DNA of 64,000 bases from Pyxicephalus adspersus (GCF_032062135.1 NC_092859.1:90615263-90679262), one strand, 5' to 3'. Shown: positions 27,600 through 41,340, counted from the first letter of the stretch. Made by a program: numbers and translations. Notes: generated by a model not told the origin, from the sequence alone.

Positions 27600-28857
27600 T
27601 GTGGTTTCTGTATGTTATTGTCAATGACACAGTTCAAAACTTTTATTTGTTATATGCATATTGTGGATTTTGAAGTTATTTTAAAGTTAGGGTGCTAGAA
27701 GGACTAGGAGAGGTGGTTATCAGCAAAACGTGTACTATTTCAATGATTTAAATATTTGGAATATATCACTGCCATTATAGGATGACCTAATAGTTGCCTA
27801 ATGTCCAACATATAAATCATTAAAAAAAAACAGTGGGATCAGTGGAAAAAATGCAGAAGTTTGCCTATATTTACTAATCAATACCATAAAATGGCAAATG
27901 GAATCTGACTAGTCACTATAAACCACTTTTCTTTGCTGTAAAAGTATACAAGGTTCACAATACAGCCTTGGTGATTGGCTAATTATACTATGTTAAAGCA
28001 GACTTAAAGTTCCTTAAGGCTAAGTGAGGTTCTAGCTACTTGATTGCATTGATATTCTGCTAGTGAATTGCTACATTTGCCTATTCTGACCCTTAATACT
28101 TTAACACTGCTCTCCTGATTCTGCTTCATCTGTGCCCTTTGCACCTAAAAAGTCCGCAGAGTGAGGGGGGTGTTTGATTGAACTTCGCCTTCAAGAAGAC
28201 TCGGGCAGGAGACATCTCCTGTGGTTGTGACAGGCCTACAACAAACATTTCACAATCCACTTTAAACAGCTAGATAGAACAAATGATTCACTTATGTTCA
28301 GGAAATTACGAGGCTACCCTGGCAATAAGCGGGTGGATTATTGCATACAATTGTTTCATCAAATCATCTTTTATGAAATGCTAAATTCTAATGGCCAAAA
28401 GTAATCAATGGCAAGTAAAGAAATGAAAGAGCCTCAATTGATCAGGTTACAAAATGTCTGAATTCTAACAACCAAAAGTGAACAACCATTATTTGTAGTA
28501 AATCTGTTGGTTGTAAACAAATATTTTTTGGGTTTGATTTCTGTTCCATCAGATTTTGGAGTATTCCAACATACTTCCCTGTGTTTTTCTAGTTGAACTG
28601 TGCAATCTAAACTAAAGCTGATCAGTGTATGTTTACCATTAGGGCAAAGCTACCGTAATATTTTGGCAGCTCTAGCCTATTACTATCATTTTACTTCCTG
28701 GAAAAAAAAGAAATACTCAAACAATTGAATATAGTCCAGATTTCATTGAAAGTTAGGGTGTTTTTTTAAGGAAAATATTGAAGAAAGCGTATAAGGTTTT
28801 TTTTTTGTCTTAGGAACATACCTCAAAGCAGGTGCTCAATTTATAAATAGAGCTGAA
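27600..28857. other. Intergenic, no gene seen
   Basis: AT-rich, short chance frames only. Confidence 0.45.
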
Positions 28858-28860
28858 TAA

Positions 28861-29288
28861 AGCTACGTACACACTTCCAATTATTATCGTTGGAAAACGA
28901 ACGATCCTGCACGATATCTACGAACGATCGTATAGCACCGATCCTGCACATAGAGATAACGACACGATCGTTCGTAGATATTGTACACACAATAGATACG
29001 ATCGTTTGAGCGATAGAGGAACTATGTGCACGACAGGAAAGTGAACGAACGTTCGTTTATTACGCATGCTCAGCCCATGGACGATCAACGAACGATCGTA
29101 CACACGAACGATGTTCAACGATCGTCGTCCAATCCGATCCGCCGGTCCGGTCGTTCGTTTCCAACGACTTTCCTCGTTCGTCGGCGTCGTTGGTTACTTT
29201 TTTTACGAATGATTTTTGCCCAATCGATCGTTCGTCGTTCGTTCGTCGTTCGTTTTGAACGATAAAAATTGGAAGTGTGTACGCACCT
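28861..29288 (-). mobile_element. 428-bp CpG-rich Harbinger-like MITE, copy 2 (inverted)
   Basis: Begins AGCTACGTACACACTTCC and ends GGAAGTGTGTACGCACCT, with TAA at 28858-28860 and 29289-29291. Near-identical to the reverse complement of 3506-3932. The pair therefore forms an inverted repeat bracketing SLC38A2 at about 25 kb spacing. Confidence 0.9.
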
Positions 29289-29291
29289 TAA

Positions 29292-30536
29292 GTCAGAAAA
29301 TGACACACAGCCTCCCACTTTCTTTTGTTGGACACATCTTGTTATCTTATGTTATCTTATCTTTTACCTATCATTTATCATGGATTGAGTTACACAACTC
29401 AAAAAAGTGTTTTTTTTTTCCATTTTAGTGGATGATCCTCTTTGGCTTGTTGGGTCTTCCCACTCTTGTTAAACCACTTGCTATATGTAGATTAAATACC
29501 ATACCTTTAATAAAAAAGCTCAGAATATACTTAGCTTTTCCCCATCCTCTGCTTTACCAGGCATAATGTGACATTCCAGGCTAAGGTCTTTGGAAGGCGG
29601 AATGGGCAAAGTATTGTGAGAAGATGCTTCGTTCCACTGCAAGAGTTTCCTCTCTTGAGATTTACATGCTCAGTGTTCCACAGGACTCCAACCAGAAGGG
29701 TGGTGACATCCTCACCTGGGCACTACAGGTAGAAAACAGGGAAAGGTAAGTATAACTTTACAATTTTCACATGCACACAGCCAGTGATTCGGAGGGGGGG
29801 GGGGGCCGGGTCACTGTAAGGGGAAGGTCCACTTTAAAACATAACATTAAACATAACAGACCAGAAGTAGTGAACTGAATGATATTGGTCCTCTTTCAAT
29901 CCTAAAGAAAGTTCCTCTGTAATAGATACTGCCAAACAGCAAATAACAATTAAAAATATTTTAGTAAACGTCAGTAGGAAAAAATACTTTGTTAATAGGA
30001 ATCACAGGCCTCTTTAATGTCATGGGAAGAGAACAGCTGTTCAAATAACCACTAACAGCCAAGTGCAGATGACTATCTGAATGTTAAGAATGGTGAGCAT
30101 TGCAGTGCATAGGCTACAGTGGCAGATCACACCAGGTTGAACTTCTCCCAGTTGAGGAAAATGAGGCTGCAATAAGCATAGGATCATCATAACTAGTTGA
30201 AGAAATACCTTTTTTTCTAGTTTAACAAAATTTTCCCTGTAACATGCAATATCCTCTCTTGTATCAACAGTTTAGGCTGGTAGTGTAATAGTGTTGGGAA
30301 TGTTCTCTTGGAATACAATATACCTTTATACCTGTTTGACTGAATACAACAGTGTACTGCAATAGTGTATATTTGTATATATTAGTAATAATGCATTTAT
30401 TTGTTCATTATTACTAAGACTTTAAGTGTTATGTTTAAGTGTTAAGTATATCTGCATCCAAAACTGTTTTAATACATATAGAACAGAGACTGGGTAAAAC
30501 GTTTGTTATTTTTGCAACTGTGTCTTTTCCATAAAT
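29292..30536. other. Intergenic, no gene seen
   Basis: Contains a G run (29794-29803) but no recognisable exon. Confidence 0.4.
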
Positions 30537-31132
30537 TAGCGTTTGTCAAAATTTTTAACATGGGGGAACCCTTGAAACAACTTTTCGGGTTCCCCTTCTA
30601 TAATTTCTATATCCAGAGCTCAAAATATAACAGCGTGGTGGTCATTGGGAAGAATGCCAGATGAACAGAGGGATGTGAGTCACCCTTAGGCTACACACTT
30701 GCAATGGTTCTTGTCCAATAATTGGCTCAGGGCCGATATCGGACAAGAATCTGGCGTGTGTACAGGGCCCATCGTCCATCGCCCAAACAACAGCCCTGGC
30801 GGATCCATGGACGATGGACGACGAACGAACATAATGGAAGTGAGGGGGGAGAGCGCGCAGCAGGGTGCTGCTCCGTTGTTCTCCCCCTCCCCTTTCCATA
30901 GAGCAGAACGGTGCTGTATGTACAGAACTCATTCATGCATCGTGCAGTCCTTAGTCGCTGGAAAGGATTGTGAAAGATCCTTTCCAACGACAATTATTGC
31001 ACGTGTGTACCCAGCCTTACAGATAGCCAAAAACATCATTGGTGTCAATTAAACTGATCTAAGAGTTACAAACTGCTCATTGCTCAGAGGAACCCCCAGC
31101 GACCTTCAAAGAACCCTAGTTGACAAACACTG
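30537..31132 (+). mobile_element. hAT-like element interrupted by a nested MITE
   Basis: Left end TAGCGTTTGTCAA and right end TTGACAAACACTG are inverted repeats of the CAGTGTTTSTCAA type typical of hAT elements. Without the MITE at 30689-31016 and one TTA, its length is about 265 bp, close to the 276-bp paralogue at 47673-47948. The two share GGGGAACCCTT-like, CACCCTTACAGATAGCCAAA and GCTCATTGCTC segments. Flanking octamers match only partly. Confidence 0.75.
30689..31016 (-). mobile_element. PIF/Harbinger-like MITE (copy E), nested in hAT element
   Basis: 328 bp, starting GGCTACACACTTGC and ending GTGTGTACCCAGCC, with TTA at 30686-30688 and 31017-31019. The uninterrupted paralogue at 47838-47850 reads CACCCTTACAGAT, exactly the host sequence with a single TTA, so the target duplication is proven by an empty site. 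Internal hairpins as in copies A and C, partly decayed. Confidence 0.92.
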
Positions 31133-32590
31133 CTCTAAACTGCTTGTTCTTTAGAGACATAGGATATGAGAATAAACATTTCCAATGTGATTTTCACTCT
31201 ATTCCTATTTTGCTAGATTTTCACAGTATTCGTGTTTGGGTAAAACAGCAAATGTTGGATTTTTTCACCTTGGTGGCAATAATGTATTAAAGAGAGTGAA
31301 TCTCCCTAGCAGAGCCAAAAACAGCAGTAAAAACCTGCAAAAGGTTCTATTTTTTGCCCAAAATATCCAAAATAGAAAGAAAAGTGTTGACTTGAATACA
31401 TTTTAAAGAAAAGCCCGCAATAAAATGTAAAATCGACTTATATGTCAAACAGACAAACAAGTGATAAAAACACTTTGGGGGAAAAAAGCTTTTAAAATAC
31501 TTCCCTAAATCTAACGTGACATCAATGTATCCCATGAAAGTACAATCCTGCACAGTGCAGTAGCATCTTCTCATGAAAATTGGAATCCTGAGAACTAGAA
31601 TTCTGAGAATCCCCAGTGAGGCTCAGTGGTGTCAGCAACAATTGGTCAAAACCCAGTAGAAAAGTAAGTATTATTTGATTTTCTTTTAATGTGTTATTAT
31701 CTGTCTACAATACAGCATTACAGTATTTTGTGAATAGGGGGTTTGGATAGCTACATTTGTCGAAGTATCAGAGCATGTGTTGGCAGTAATTAAAAATAAT
31801 TTTAAAAGTTCAAATTTTTTTTTATCATTTTTAAAGGTCATGGGTTCTAATTCAGAAGGATGTTTGTTATATGTCTTGTGCATTGCACATGTGCGTGATG
31901 TTATATGACATTAGTGATTCCATACCCATAAAAGATGTATAACTAAAGTTACCGTCATCCACTGACGTCAGTATGGCTGGCAGGTAATTAGCAGACGTTT
32001 GTGTCACTTTTTTTTAACTATAGGAGAACTCTCAGCTGGCAAGAAAACAGAAAACCTCTATAAATGCTTGAACAAACTCAAGCTTGTCCACACTACTGGG
32101 AAATGGAAAAAAAAAAACTGTAACAGTCTCTGTGCAACCTCTGAACAAGTTTTGTATAATAGAGTTCACAGTTTCTCCAAACATTTTTGAATAGATGTGT
32201 TTTATACATGATTAGGGCTATTTACCATCTACTAACCAAGCTAAAAAAGGTGATCTCTGTTTTCTAAATATAACATTATTTCATAAAAATGTATTACAGT
32301 AACATAAAATAGATAAATTTTATCTACCACTGATAAACTAGTAATAAATCTGTCCAAAGGAAAATGTTAGAAAAAGTGTTACTAAGGTGCCAAACCCAGG
32401 AGGATCCTTTAGATGGGAGGGCTTTACACAGGGTACAGGACCAGGACAGACGGCACTTGGAAATTTAATAACATGCGTTAAAGGGTTTTACATACAGCAC
32501 AATATACATTTATTACATGTAAAATTTTAACTTTACGTATTGTCATATTAAAATACCCTCTTTGAAAAACTTGCTTCAAGAGTTTAAAAA
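31133..32590. other. Intergenic, no gene seen
   Basis: No exon or classifiable element recognised. Confidence 0.4.
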
Positions 32591-32597
32591 AAAAGAG

Positions 32598-32718
32598 ATA
32601 AAGAGCAGAACGGTGCTGTATGTTCAGCACTTGGTCATGCATCATGCAGTAGTTTGTCGTTGGAAAGGATCGTGAAAGAACCTTTCCAACGACAATTATT
32701 GCACATGTGTATGCAGCC
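32598..32718 (-). mobile_element. Truncated Harbinger-like MITE (copy F)
   Basis: Matches the right part of copy E from AGAGCAGAACGGTGCTGTATG to ATGTGTATGCAGCC, followed by TTA at 32719-32721. The GTCGTTGGAAAGGATC hairpin arms are retained with one change. The left part is missing. Confidence 0.75.
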
Positions 32719-32727
32719 TTAGTCTTA

Positions 32728-32950
32728 GGCACTGATTTATGAAAGCTCTCCAAGGCTGGAGAGAATACACTTTCAGAAGTGAAGATGGGTGATCCAACAA
32801 ACCTGGAATGGATCTGGTCCAGGATTCAAAACATTTGCTAGCAAATAGCAAATGATTTTTAAAAATCCATTCCATGTATTCTTGATCACCCAGCTTCACT
32901 TCTGAAAGTGTATTCTCTACTGCCTTGGAGAACTTTATTAAACTAGGGCC
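32728..32950 (+). mobile_element. Foldback (long-palindrome) element, copy 1
   Basis: The left half (CTCTCCAAGGCTGGAGAGAA, ACACTTTCAGAAGTGAAG, GGGTGATCCA) is mirrored by the right half (ATCACCCAGCTTCACTTCTG, AAAGTGTATTCTCT, CCTTGGAGAACTTTATTA). Nearly the whole 220-bp unit is therefore one long inverted repeat around GCTAGCAAATAGCAAATG. It begins three bases after the MITE copy F duplication. Relatives lie at 37975, 43196, 44067, 48589 and 49187. Confidence 0.8.
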
Positions 32951-35900
32951 AAAGAATGGTTTTCTTTTGTTGGTGACTAGCCACATGCTTTATTCTGTAT
33001 ATAGTTCTAATATATACATTGCATACGTATCAACCAACACAAGCAGACGTTGCAGACAAACTGTTATACAATCCACGTTGACACATACTGACATGGTGCA
33101 CTGAAAACTGATGTTCATGAAGAGTAAATAAACTAGAAATCAGTAATTAAATGATCATTTCCTTGTCAATTAATCATTGAGGTCTCCTGTTGTTGGACAG
33201 TGAAAAAGCCCGAAGAAGAATATTAGATGCAGCTTAATAGAATTGGAGAGAATAGGAGTTAAATGAATGTGGTTTAACTGCCAACTGAGTTTTAGTGATC
33301 ATTGGAAACATTGAGACAGAAAAAAAGTTTTTTGTTTAAAAAGTTGTGTCATGTTTGCCACTTTGTCACAAAAGACAATTGAAACCAACTATGTGTTTCT
33401 AAATGAAGAAAGAACACTTCTGTTCTCCAAACACGGATTATAATGAACCATGGAATAATGTTTACATGGTAAATCATATGATTCAGTATATAAAAAACAA
33501 TCACTGCTAGTTATTAGGTTATACCAGTATATGTATGGTCTATGTTCATGGTCTATGTGTATGGGAAACAGCCCATTTGATGTTCCTGTGTGGCATTTTT
33601 GGTTTAACATCCAAAGCTGTTGCCTGAGCGGGGGAACAATGGCCAAGGGTTATACAAAATGTAAATCTGGCCCTGTTATGGTATATATAATACATTGTTA
33701 TTTATAAATTATCCCCATTGTTTTCTGAAAATGTAGATATGTTTCTGCAGTGTATAAGGAAAGTCCAGTTAGCACCGGCATAAGAAGACCAGTGCTAGCA
33801 CATGTGCATATTACATGCATGTGCCAATGTGCACATGGGAGTGCATGCCGGAGTGGTGTTATAAACTGGAACCTTTCTTAAGGAGATGGCTGAGTGGTGT
33901 TTAGGTAGTTAATGTTCATCTGTAACCTGACCTTTTGTTCTGCCTTCCTGCTTGTCTTATGTGACCTGTTTCTGCACCTTTGCTGCTTGTTGTGACCTCA
34001 CCTGTGAACCTGACTGTTACCACTCTTGGCTTGAACTCTCAGCTCATTACCGTTTGGGGTCCTTCACACTTCCAGCAGGAACAGGGGTGGGACCAGCAAT
34101 GGCAGCATACACAAAAAGCCAAAAAACTCTGGAATGCATTAAGTGTGTCTATTGCAAGTAAATGCATACACAGCACAGCAAACAACAGTGAATAGTGCAA
34201 CAACCCTTTTAACATACAGTGACAGCAAACTATATACAATGGGCAATAATATCAGGAGCAGGTATAGGGGTAGGAAAAGATTTTAGTGGGCAAGTGGCCA
34301 GAGCACCAGCAAGGATTCAGGTCTCAGGATACCGATCCAATGCTAAGGTGTAGTGAGGCATGTGAAACCAGAATATATAGGCCTACTGATAATACCCCAG
34401 GTGTAGCTTGGTTGCAGCAAAACCCCTTGCTGGTTGCCAGCGGAAGCACATGGAAGACGTGGTAAACTATAGTGCCACCAGCAGGTTTGCAGACAGTACG
34501 GTTGACCGCTCCCGGGCATACTGCAAACTGCTGTAGTTCACCAGAGCGCAGTTAAGCACACCACAGCTAACCAAATTATTACATGGCTGTGGCAACAGCA
34601 ACTGCGCAGTCCAGAGTTAAGTTAATTGGGTTTTTGGAATTGTGCTATGACCTGCAGCAGCCGCATAAAGAAATATTTTTCAGCTGCTCTCATTGGAAAG
34701 TCTGGGACCGGGGTTGAGCCACGGCAGAATGGTGCAGCACCAGGGGTTTGAAATGAGCTTTACTAGTCCTCTTTAAATCTCTTTTGGAATTGTTTATACT
34801 GATATTATTTTGTGCCACTCTGCTAGAAAAAAATTTTGACAATAAAGTATCAAAATAAAAAGGCACTGTGAGAGCACAAATACCCAACATTTTCTAAATA
34901 AACTGCAAAGGAAAAAAGTGTTAATTTATACATCTTATTCCCGATGCATTTTGCCTATGTAAATGAAGGTGGTAAAGGGAGTTTTGAGAAGACTCTGCCC
35001 AGCCCAGAAGTGAAATCTGAAGAGATGCCACCTGGAAATGTACATGATAATACATTTACTATAAAAATTCACATTTGTTTTTTTTTCCAGAGGTTCCATA
35101 AAATGCAGGTAAGGGTGGGAAGCATTGGGGCTGATTTACAAAAGGAACTTAGGCTGTTTACTTGGCAAAGCGAATTTTCATCTTGCAAGAGATTAACCAT
35201 TTGGCTTATTAAATGTTGTGAAAATTCACTTTGCTAACAATACTCAATAATGTATAAAGACATCTAAGAAAAACTAGAATTTGGCTTGCATGTGATTTAA
35301 TAGTAAAAGTCAGTAGTGCTTAACCACATTTATTAGGCAAAATATATCATATAGCAAGAAGATATGTCACTTCTCTGGGTGAACAGCCTTTATGGTAAAT
35401 CCTTTTGATTGTGTTTTTAATGATTTCACAAAAAGTATGACTTTCAGACCATGAACATGTTTTTGTTATGATATTTGAAGATAAAGTGCAGCACATACCT
35501 ATTTCCATGGAAAAATTAAAGTAAACATGGGGCATGGCTGCCTTGTAAACCTTGCACGTCACACTGCGCAGAGAACGCCACTGTACAAGTCACATTAAAT
35601 ATTTACAAAAGCAGTCATACATAGCCTGCTGCATGAAAATCACAGAGGAGGATGTCTTCCAGGAAATACATACTTTAACACTTGGTTAGCTCTGTGTATG
35701 AATAATAATTGCAGAATGCATATCAATAAATGTGTAGTTGTGTTTCTTTCAGAGACCCTGTCATTTACTTGCAATTCTAGTTGCAGATGAATGCACAGAA
35801 ATACTTATCAATATTTTAAAAGCATATGGCAGTGTTTTTACTTTCCATTCATTATTTTGCCATAGGAATAATATAGTGTGTCACTTTATTAATGGCTTTG

Positions 35901-37970
35901 AGTTTTCTGGGGCTGCTGATATCACATTCAATACGGTGGCACCCAGCCCTGGTACTTGGCTTTGGTTTATAAGATCACTATGATGCCATATCAAATTAAT
36001 AGATAGTGACCACTATGTTATCTCCAGATTCTAAATACAGTTATACAGAGCAAAGGGGCACCCCCTAGCCAGGTTGGTTGGTGGGCAGGTTGGTAAAAAG
36101 ACTCTCCCCTTGCCAGTTTCCCCTCCTGGGCATCAGGAATGCTGATCAGTATTGGGCTAGGGTGCTTTAGTAAATGACCAAGTTTTTTTTGGGGGGGGGC
36201 CTTACTCAAAGCACCCCACACCAATGCTGAAGGTTATGCAACTTGTATTAGCATAGTAAGTAGGGGGCTGCAGACTTTCTTGCAATGAAAATACCAGCCT
36301 GCATGCCAGGGGTGCTATAGTAGTTCATTCAAGTATGGGGGCACATTGTTTTTAAAAAAAAAAAAACTAAAAAAAACAACTATGGAAATGGTGAACCTGT
36401 AATAAAAACATACTTCTGACACTCTTTATCAGGTAAAAAAATTCAGAGCTCCAAAAATAAAAAGCATTTTAAAATGCACATCCAGACCAAGGGAACAGTT
36501 TGAACGTTGTGTGAGATGATAAATAAGCAAATGTTAATGGAATTTCAGAGCAAAATGCGGTGATGACCAGTCCCCAATGAAATGAAAGGCATAGAAGAAA
36601 TTGCTCCAGTACTGAAATATCTATTTCTTGTGCCATGATAGCTGTTGCATTAAGATATTAAATTGCAGGTGACTGGGTTACCTTCTAGAGATGTAACTTT
36701 ATATTTTTATACATGGAGTTTAGTTTTAACCCTTGGTTTATCCTTATATAATCCAGTTATATGATTACCATTATAGGAATATTGCATTTTGATGTGCTTA
36801 ATACATGTAATGATAACCTTCACTATAATAAAGAAGTGACAGTAATATATATTTGAATAAAATATAATGCTGTCAGCAAAAATTTCAGATTGCTAACATT
36901 TTTTTTAATATAATCCACATACAGGTCACACTAAACCTTCATATTTCTATGCACAGAAATATTAGGATGCCATCTATACATACCTGACTGTAACTGTAAC
37001 CCCTTTTGCTGAAACATCTAGGCCACATTTACCTAAAAACTGACTTCTGCTTTTTAGACTGTTGTGTAATTTAAACCGTATGTCTGAGCTCAGGTTATTC
37101 TTGTCTGCATTAGAAACCTGACGCATGTGCATTAAAAATTAATTCACGGTGAGGCACATGAAAGAAAAAAGAGCTGATGAACATCAACAAAAAATAGCAC
37201 AAGGGTTTCTCCTGTCCTAATATAGAACACCGTTTGTGTAAACCTGCATTAAATACTGCTCAAGTACTACATGTGGAGTTAAATAGCCAGAGGATGGTAT
37301 GTGATTTGTAAAATAGAGAGTGGAAGTGATACCTAATAAGAAGGAATTATTGTTTACAATATTTACTTTATTGTAAGTTTCAATGAAACTTTTACTTTTA
37401 CATGCATAAACGTCCAGATTTATATTGTTGTATTAGATACAGATTTGCAGAATAGCCAAGGAAAATCCTTTCCTTAAATATAATTTACGCTAATGTGTTC
37501 CTTGTGCTGCTTCCTTATTCTTATGTGGAAATTTGTTATACATGGACTGCAAGAGGCTGATACCGAAATACAATGCACTTTTATTGCTAACACAAGCCTG
37601 GAAAAAGAAAATAAATGCAACCACCACAATGATGAACTGGTAAACTACAATATATTACATCTTTGTTCTTAGGTTTCAGATAAAAGGTTGTTCTTACAGT
37701 GGTAAGAAGGATTAGAAAATACAGAAATGATGATTAAATTACAGGCTGAGAACCGATGAAGGTAATTGATACCACTTATATCAGGATCAGATGCTAGTTT
37801 GGCAACATGGATTTACTGATTACTTATATATAAATTCCAGTGCTAACAATGTATATTTCCAGCAACAGGTGCACTAATCTGAAGGGAAAAGAGATCCAAG
37901 AAACAGAAGACAACAGAGAGAATGTAGAAATAAATGAAACAGCTAGCATTTATTTATGCATTGGGCCTGA
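32951..37970. other. Intergenic, no gene seen
   Basis: Five kilobases without a supportable exon. Repeat-like stretches near 33840-34600 and 35120-35230 could not be classified. Open frames here are below 100 codons without family resemblance. Confidence 0.4.
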
Positions 37971-37974
37971 TTTG

Positions 37975-38248
37975 TTAAACATCCTCAGGACTGGAGAAGA
38001 TAGACTAATATAGAAGAACCTGGGTGATCCAGCAAATATGGATGACATGACTATGGACTTTGTAAAGCAATGCGTAATATGTCAATGCTATATAAATTCC
38101 AGTTATTGATAATATACTGAAATTGATCTGGTCTGCAATGCAAAATATTTGTCAACTAATATCAAATTAATAGGAAGTCTATTTCAAGTTTGCTGAATCA
38201 CCCAGGTAGTTTACCCCGTCTTGGAGCACTTTAATAAATTGGGCCCAT
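37975..38248 (+). mobile_element. Foldback element, copy 2, with nested LINE tail
   Basis: Starts GGGCCTGATTTGTTAAA and ends TTTAATAAATTGGGCCC, with ATT outside both ends. The centre is interrupted at about 38046-38117 by a sequence containing TTTGTAAAGCAATGCGTAAT, the 3' tail seen in reverse at 41580-41640. Confidence 0.7.
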
Positions 38249-40291
38249 TATGCTCAGAAGCTCGTTAACATAAACTAGGTGTCCAGGTATACCTGGGGTT
38301 TTTAAGAGCCTTGTAACATTAGGGTATACATGATGTACTGCTATAATGCAATAGTGACCTATGCAAATATGTCTGCATCAATGCTGTCCTGACATGGAAG
38401 GGAAGTTTTAGCTAGGATTCCTCATCAATGACTAATTAGGATGTCACCTTGGTGTATCTAGATCACACCGGGGCTTATCTCTGGTCTTATAAAAAATCAT
38501 ACATGAGAAACCTTGGATTCTATACCAAGTCATTGTTTTATGTTTACCACTTCTTTGACAAGATAAGCATTTCAAGTGAACCTGTTTTATGTGGTATATT
38601 TTATACAGCAGTGTTGGCATTCACCAAAACTGCTGATGAATATTCCTAGTGCATGTGTTTAAATGACAGTGATTGATTCAGCACTAGAGAATATCTTATA
38701 AAAGTAACATTCGTTGTTTTATAAAGGTTTCCCAAACAGTCTTACCTTACATTAGGTGCTTGATCCTACTCCATTACCAGGAAACCTTCACTAATTTTTA
38801 GTCTACTGATGCACAATAATGGTCAATAGGAGCACTTTCATCAGACAGAGTGAAGAGGGATGAAGCTTCACTTTCACTAAATTCTGAAGTTAAGAAACTC
38901 AAGACCCTACAAATCAGGGCAAAACCAGGAACAGACAGAATATTTCTGAATAAAAACCATAGTGGTCCTGGTATTAAACTAGGAATTTCATTTTTAAGCA
39001 AATTTATGTGCATTTTAAACTATACTTTGTAAAAGCTTAACTTCGGTCAGCTTTTAAAAATGTGTGCCACCATAACATATTATTATATATTACTTTAATC
39101 CTTTATTCCACATTAGCCAACACTGTTGCTCATCCCCGAATATGGATAGACCTTCGGTGCTGTCATATACAGTGAAGGGCCAGAGTGACACGAGTGATAG
39201 AGAAGAAAAGCAGTATGATCAGTCATCAATACCAGCAGGAAACAAGCCTTAAAGATTGTGGATTAAGGTGAAAAGTAAAGGTAAAGTAAAATTAACTATT
39301 ACTTCTCCCCTAAACCTAACAACAATATATATTCAATGTAAAGTGGTGGACATAAAAATTATTTTTGAAAGTCTACAGGTTGACACGTACAAAGAAAGGA
39401 AAAGCCATTACTGTCAGAGCTTTTATGTCTTCCACTTTGTCCTGCATGTGATATTCTAAAGCTTCCTGTATTATAACTTCAAAGCATTTTTCTCTACCTT
39501 TTTTCTGTACCATCTTCTGTAAAGGAAAATATTCAATTTCTGACTGTAAACATCTTTGTGACATCATTACTGGCTAAACTATAAACTATCTGATCTGCAC
39601 ACAACTATCACACTTCCCCTGATATGGATCATTTACCTGGATTACTAGCATAACCACTTGATTTGATCAGATTTCAGTACAACACTTTTTGCTGTATAAA
39701 TTGCACTTTGCAAAAAAAAGTAAAAAGCAATTTCATCAACCGAACTGAATTTAGTGTAATATGTATTCTTGAACTTTCAGTTCCTGTTTTTACAATTCTC
39801 TTTTACACTGCAAACTAAAATAAATAAAACTCACCTATGCACAGAACACTTTCATCTTACTACTGTATATGTTATATATGAAAAGATTTATAAACACTGT
39901 GGACAAAGAAGACCAATTTAGGCAACTAGAATGTAAAATCATGCCATTTATGCCATAGGATGTTATAATGAACACTTTCAGTTATCACATTTTTTTTTAT
40001 TTTTACTACTGAGAAAACATATTCAAATAATTAATTTAAAGATAGCCAGTTGTCCTCCTAGCTTGTATTTCTTGTAAGTCATTTTGCCCTTTATGGCCTG
40101 CCTACCAGAATTGGAATGTTCATAATGTTAGGGGTTAGCTAATAAAATAAGTGCAAAAAGATCACCGGTGGTGTGCTAAAATATTTGTTATAGCAACCTA
40201 TAACAAATCATTTTTGTCCAGTGTCTTTAGTCAAAAGTTAAAATATTACTTCTGATAAATTGTGAAGGGTTACTGCACTTTGCACATCACC
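38249..40291. other. Intergenic, no gene seen
   Basis: No exon or clear repeat recognised. Confidence 0.4.
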
Positions 40292-41046
40292 NNNNNNNNN
40301 NNNNNNNNNNNNNNNNNNNNNNNNNNNNNNNNNNNNNNNNNNNNNNNNNNNNNNNNNNNNNNNNNNNNNNNNNNNNNNNNNNNNNNNNNNNNNNNNNNNN
40401 NNNNNNNNNNNNNNNNNNNNNNNNNNNNNNNNNNNNNNNNNNNNNNNNNNNNNNNNNNNNNNNNNNNNNNNNNNNNNNNNNNNNNNNNNNNNNNNNNNNN
40501 NNNNNNNNNNNNNNNNNNNNNNNNNNNNNNNNNNNNNNNNNNNNNNNNNNNNNNNNNNNNNNNNNNNNNNNNNNNNNNNNNNNNNNNNNNNNNNNNNNNN
40601 NNNNNNNNNNNNNNNNNNNNNNNNNNNNNNNNNNNNNNNNNNNNNNNNNNNNNNNNNNNNNNNNNNNNNNNNNNNNNNNNNNNNNNNNNNNNNNNNNNNN
40701 NNNNNNNNNNNNNNNNNNNNNNNNNNNNNNNNNNNNNNNNNNNNNNNNNNNNNNNNNNNNNNNNNNNNNNNNNNNNNNNNNNNNNNNNNNNNNNNNNNNN
40801 NNNNNNNNNNNNNNNNNNNNNNNNNNNNNNNNNNNNNNNNNNNNNNNNNNNNNNNNNNNNNNNNNNNNNNNNNNNNNNNNNNNNNNNNNNNNNNNNNNNN
40901 NNNNNNNNNNNNNNNNNNNNNNNNNNNNNNNNNNNNNNNNNNNNNNNNNNNNNNNNNNNNNNNNNNNNNNNNNNNNNNNNNNNNNNNNNNNNNNNNNNNN
41001 NNNNNNNNNNNNNNNNNNNNNNNNNNNNNNNNNNNNNNNNNNNNNN
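40292..41046. other. Assembly gap (755 N)
   Basis: Unsequenced. Three apparent open frames running through it are artefacts of the Ns. The right edge abuts the dispersed repeat at 41047. Confidence 0.99.
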
Positions 41047-41340
41047 AATGGGGAAGAAAGAAAATGCTGATCTCACATATGCGCAGTGAAATCAGCACTC
41101 TTTTGTTTTCCCATTTACACTGGCTACGTCATCCAATCTCACGCCTGCACAGTGGGAGTTTAGGTGACATAGGCAGAAGATGGAAGAAGGGCAAAAAAGA
41201 TGGCGGCACCCTGCGCTTCCTCTGCACTGGGACAAAGGAGGATTCCAGGATGATGTGGGACTCGATCCAGGAAACCTCCAGAATGATGGACAGATCTGCA
41301 AAAGTAAAGGTGAGTGAGTTTTTTTGTTTCCTTAATTTAT
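41047..41340 (-). repeat. Dispersed repeat abutting the gap, copy 1
   Basis: The reverse complement shares with 58735-59035 the words GTCCCACAYCATCCTGGAAT, CCTCCTTTGTC, CCATCTTCTGCCTATGTCAC and a leading ACTYACCTTT. The class is not recognised. Confidence 0.65.

Noticed and set aside
40238..41098. Open frames of about 270-286 codons on both strands
   Set aside because: They run through the N gap and consist almost wholly of unknown residues.
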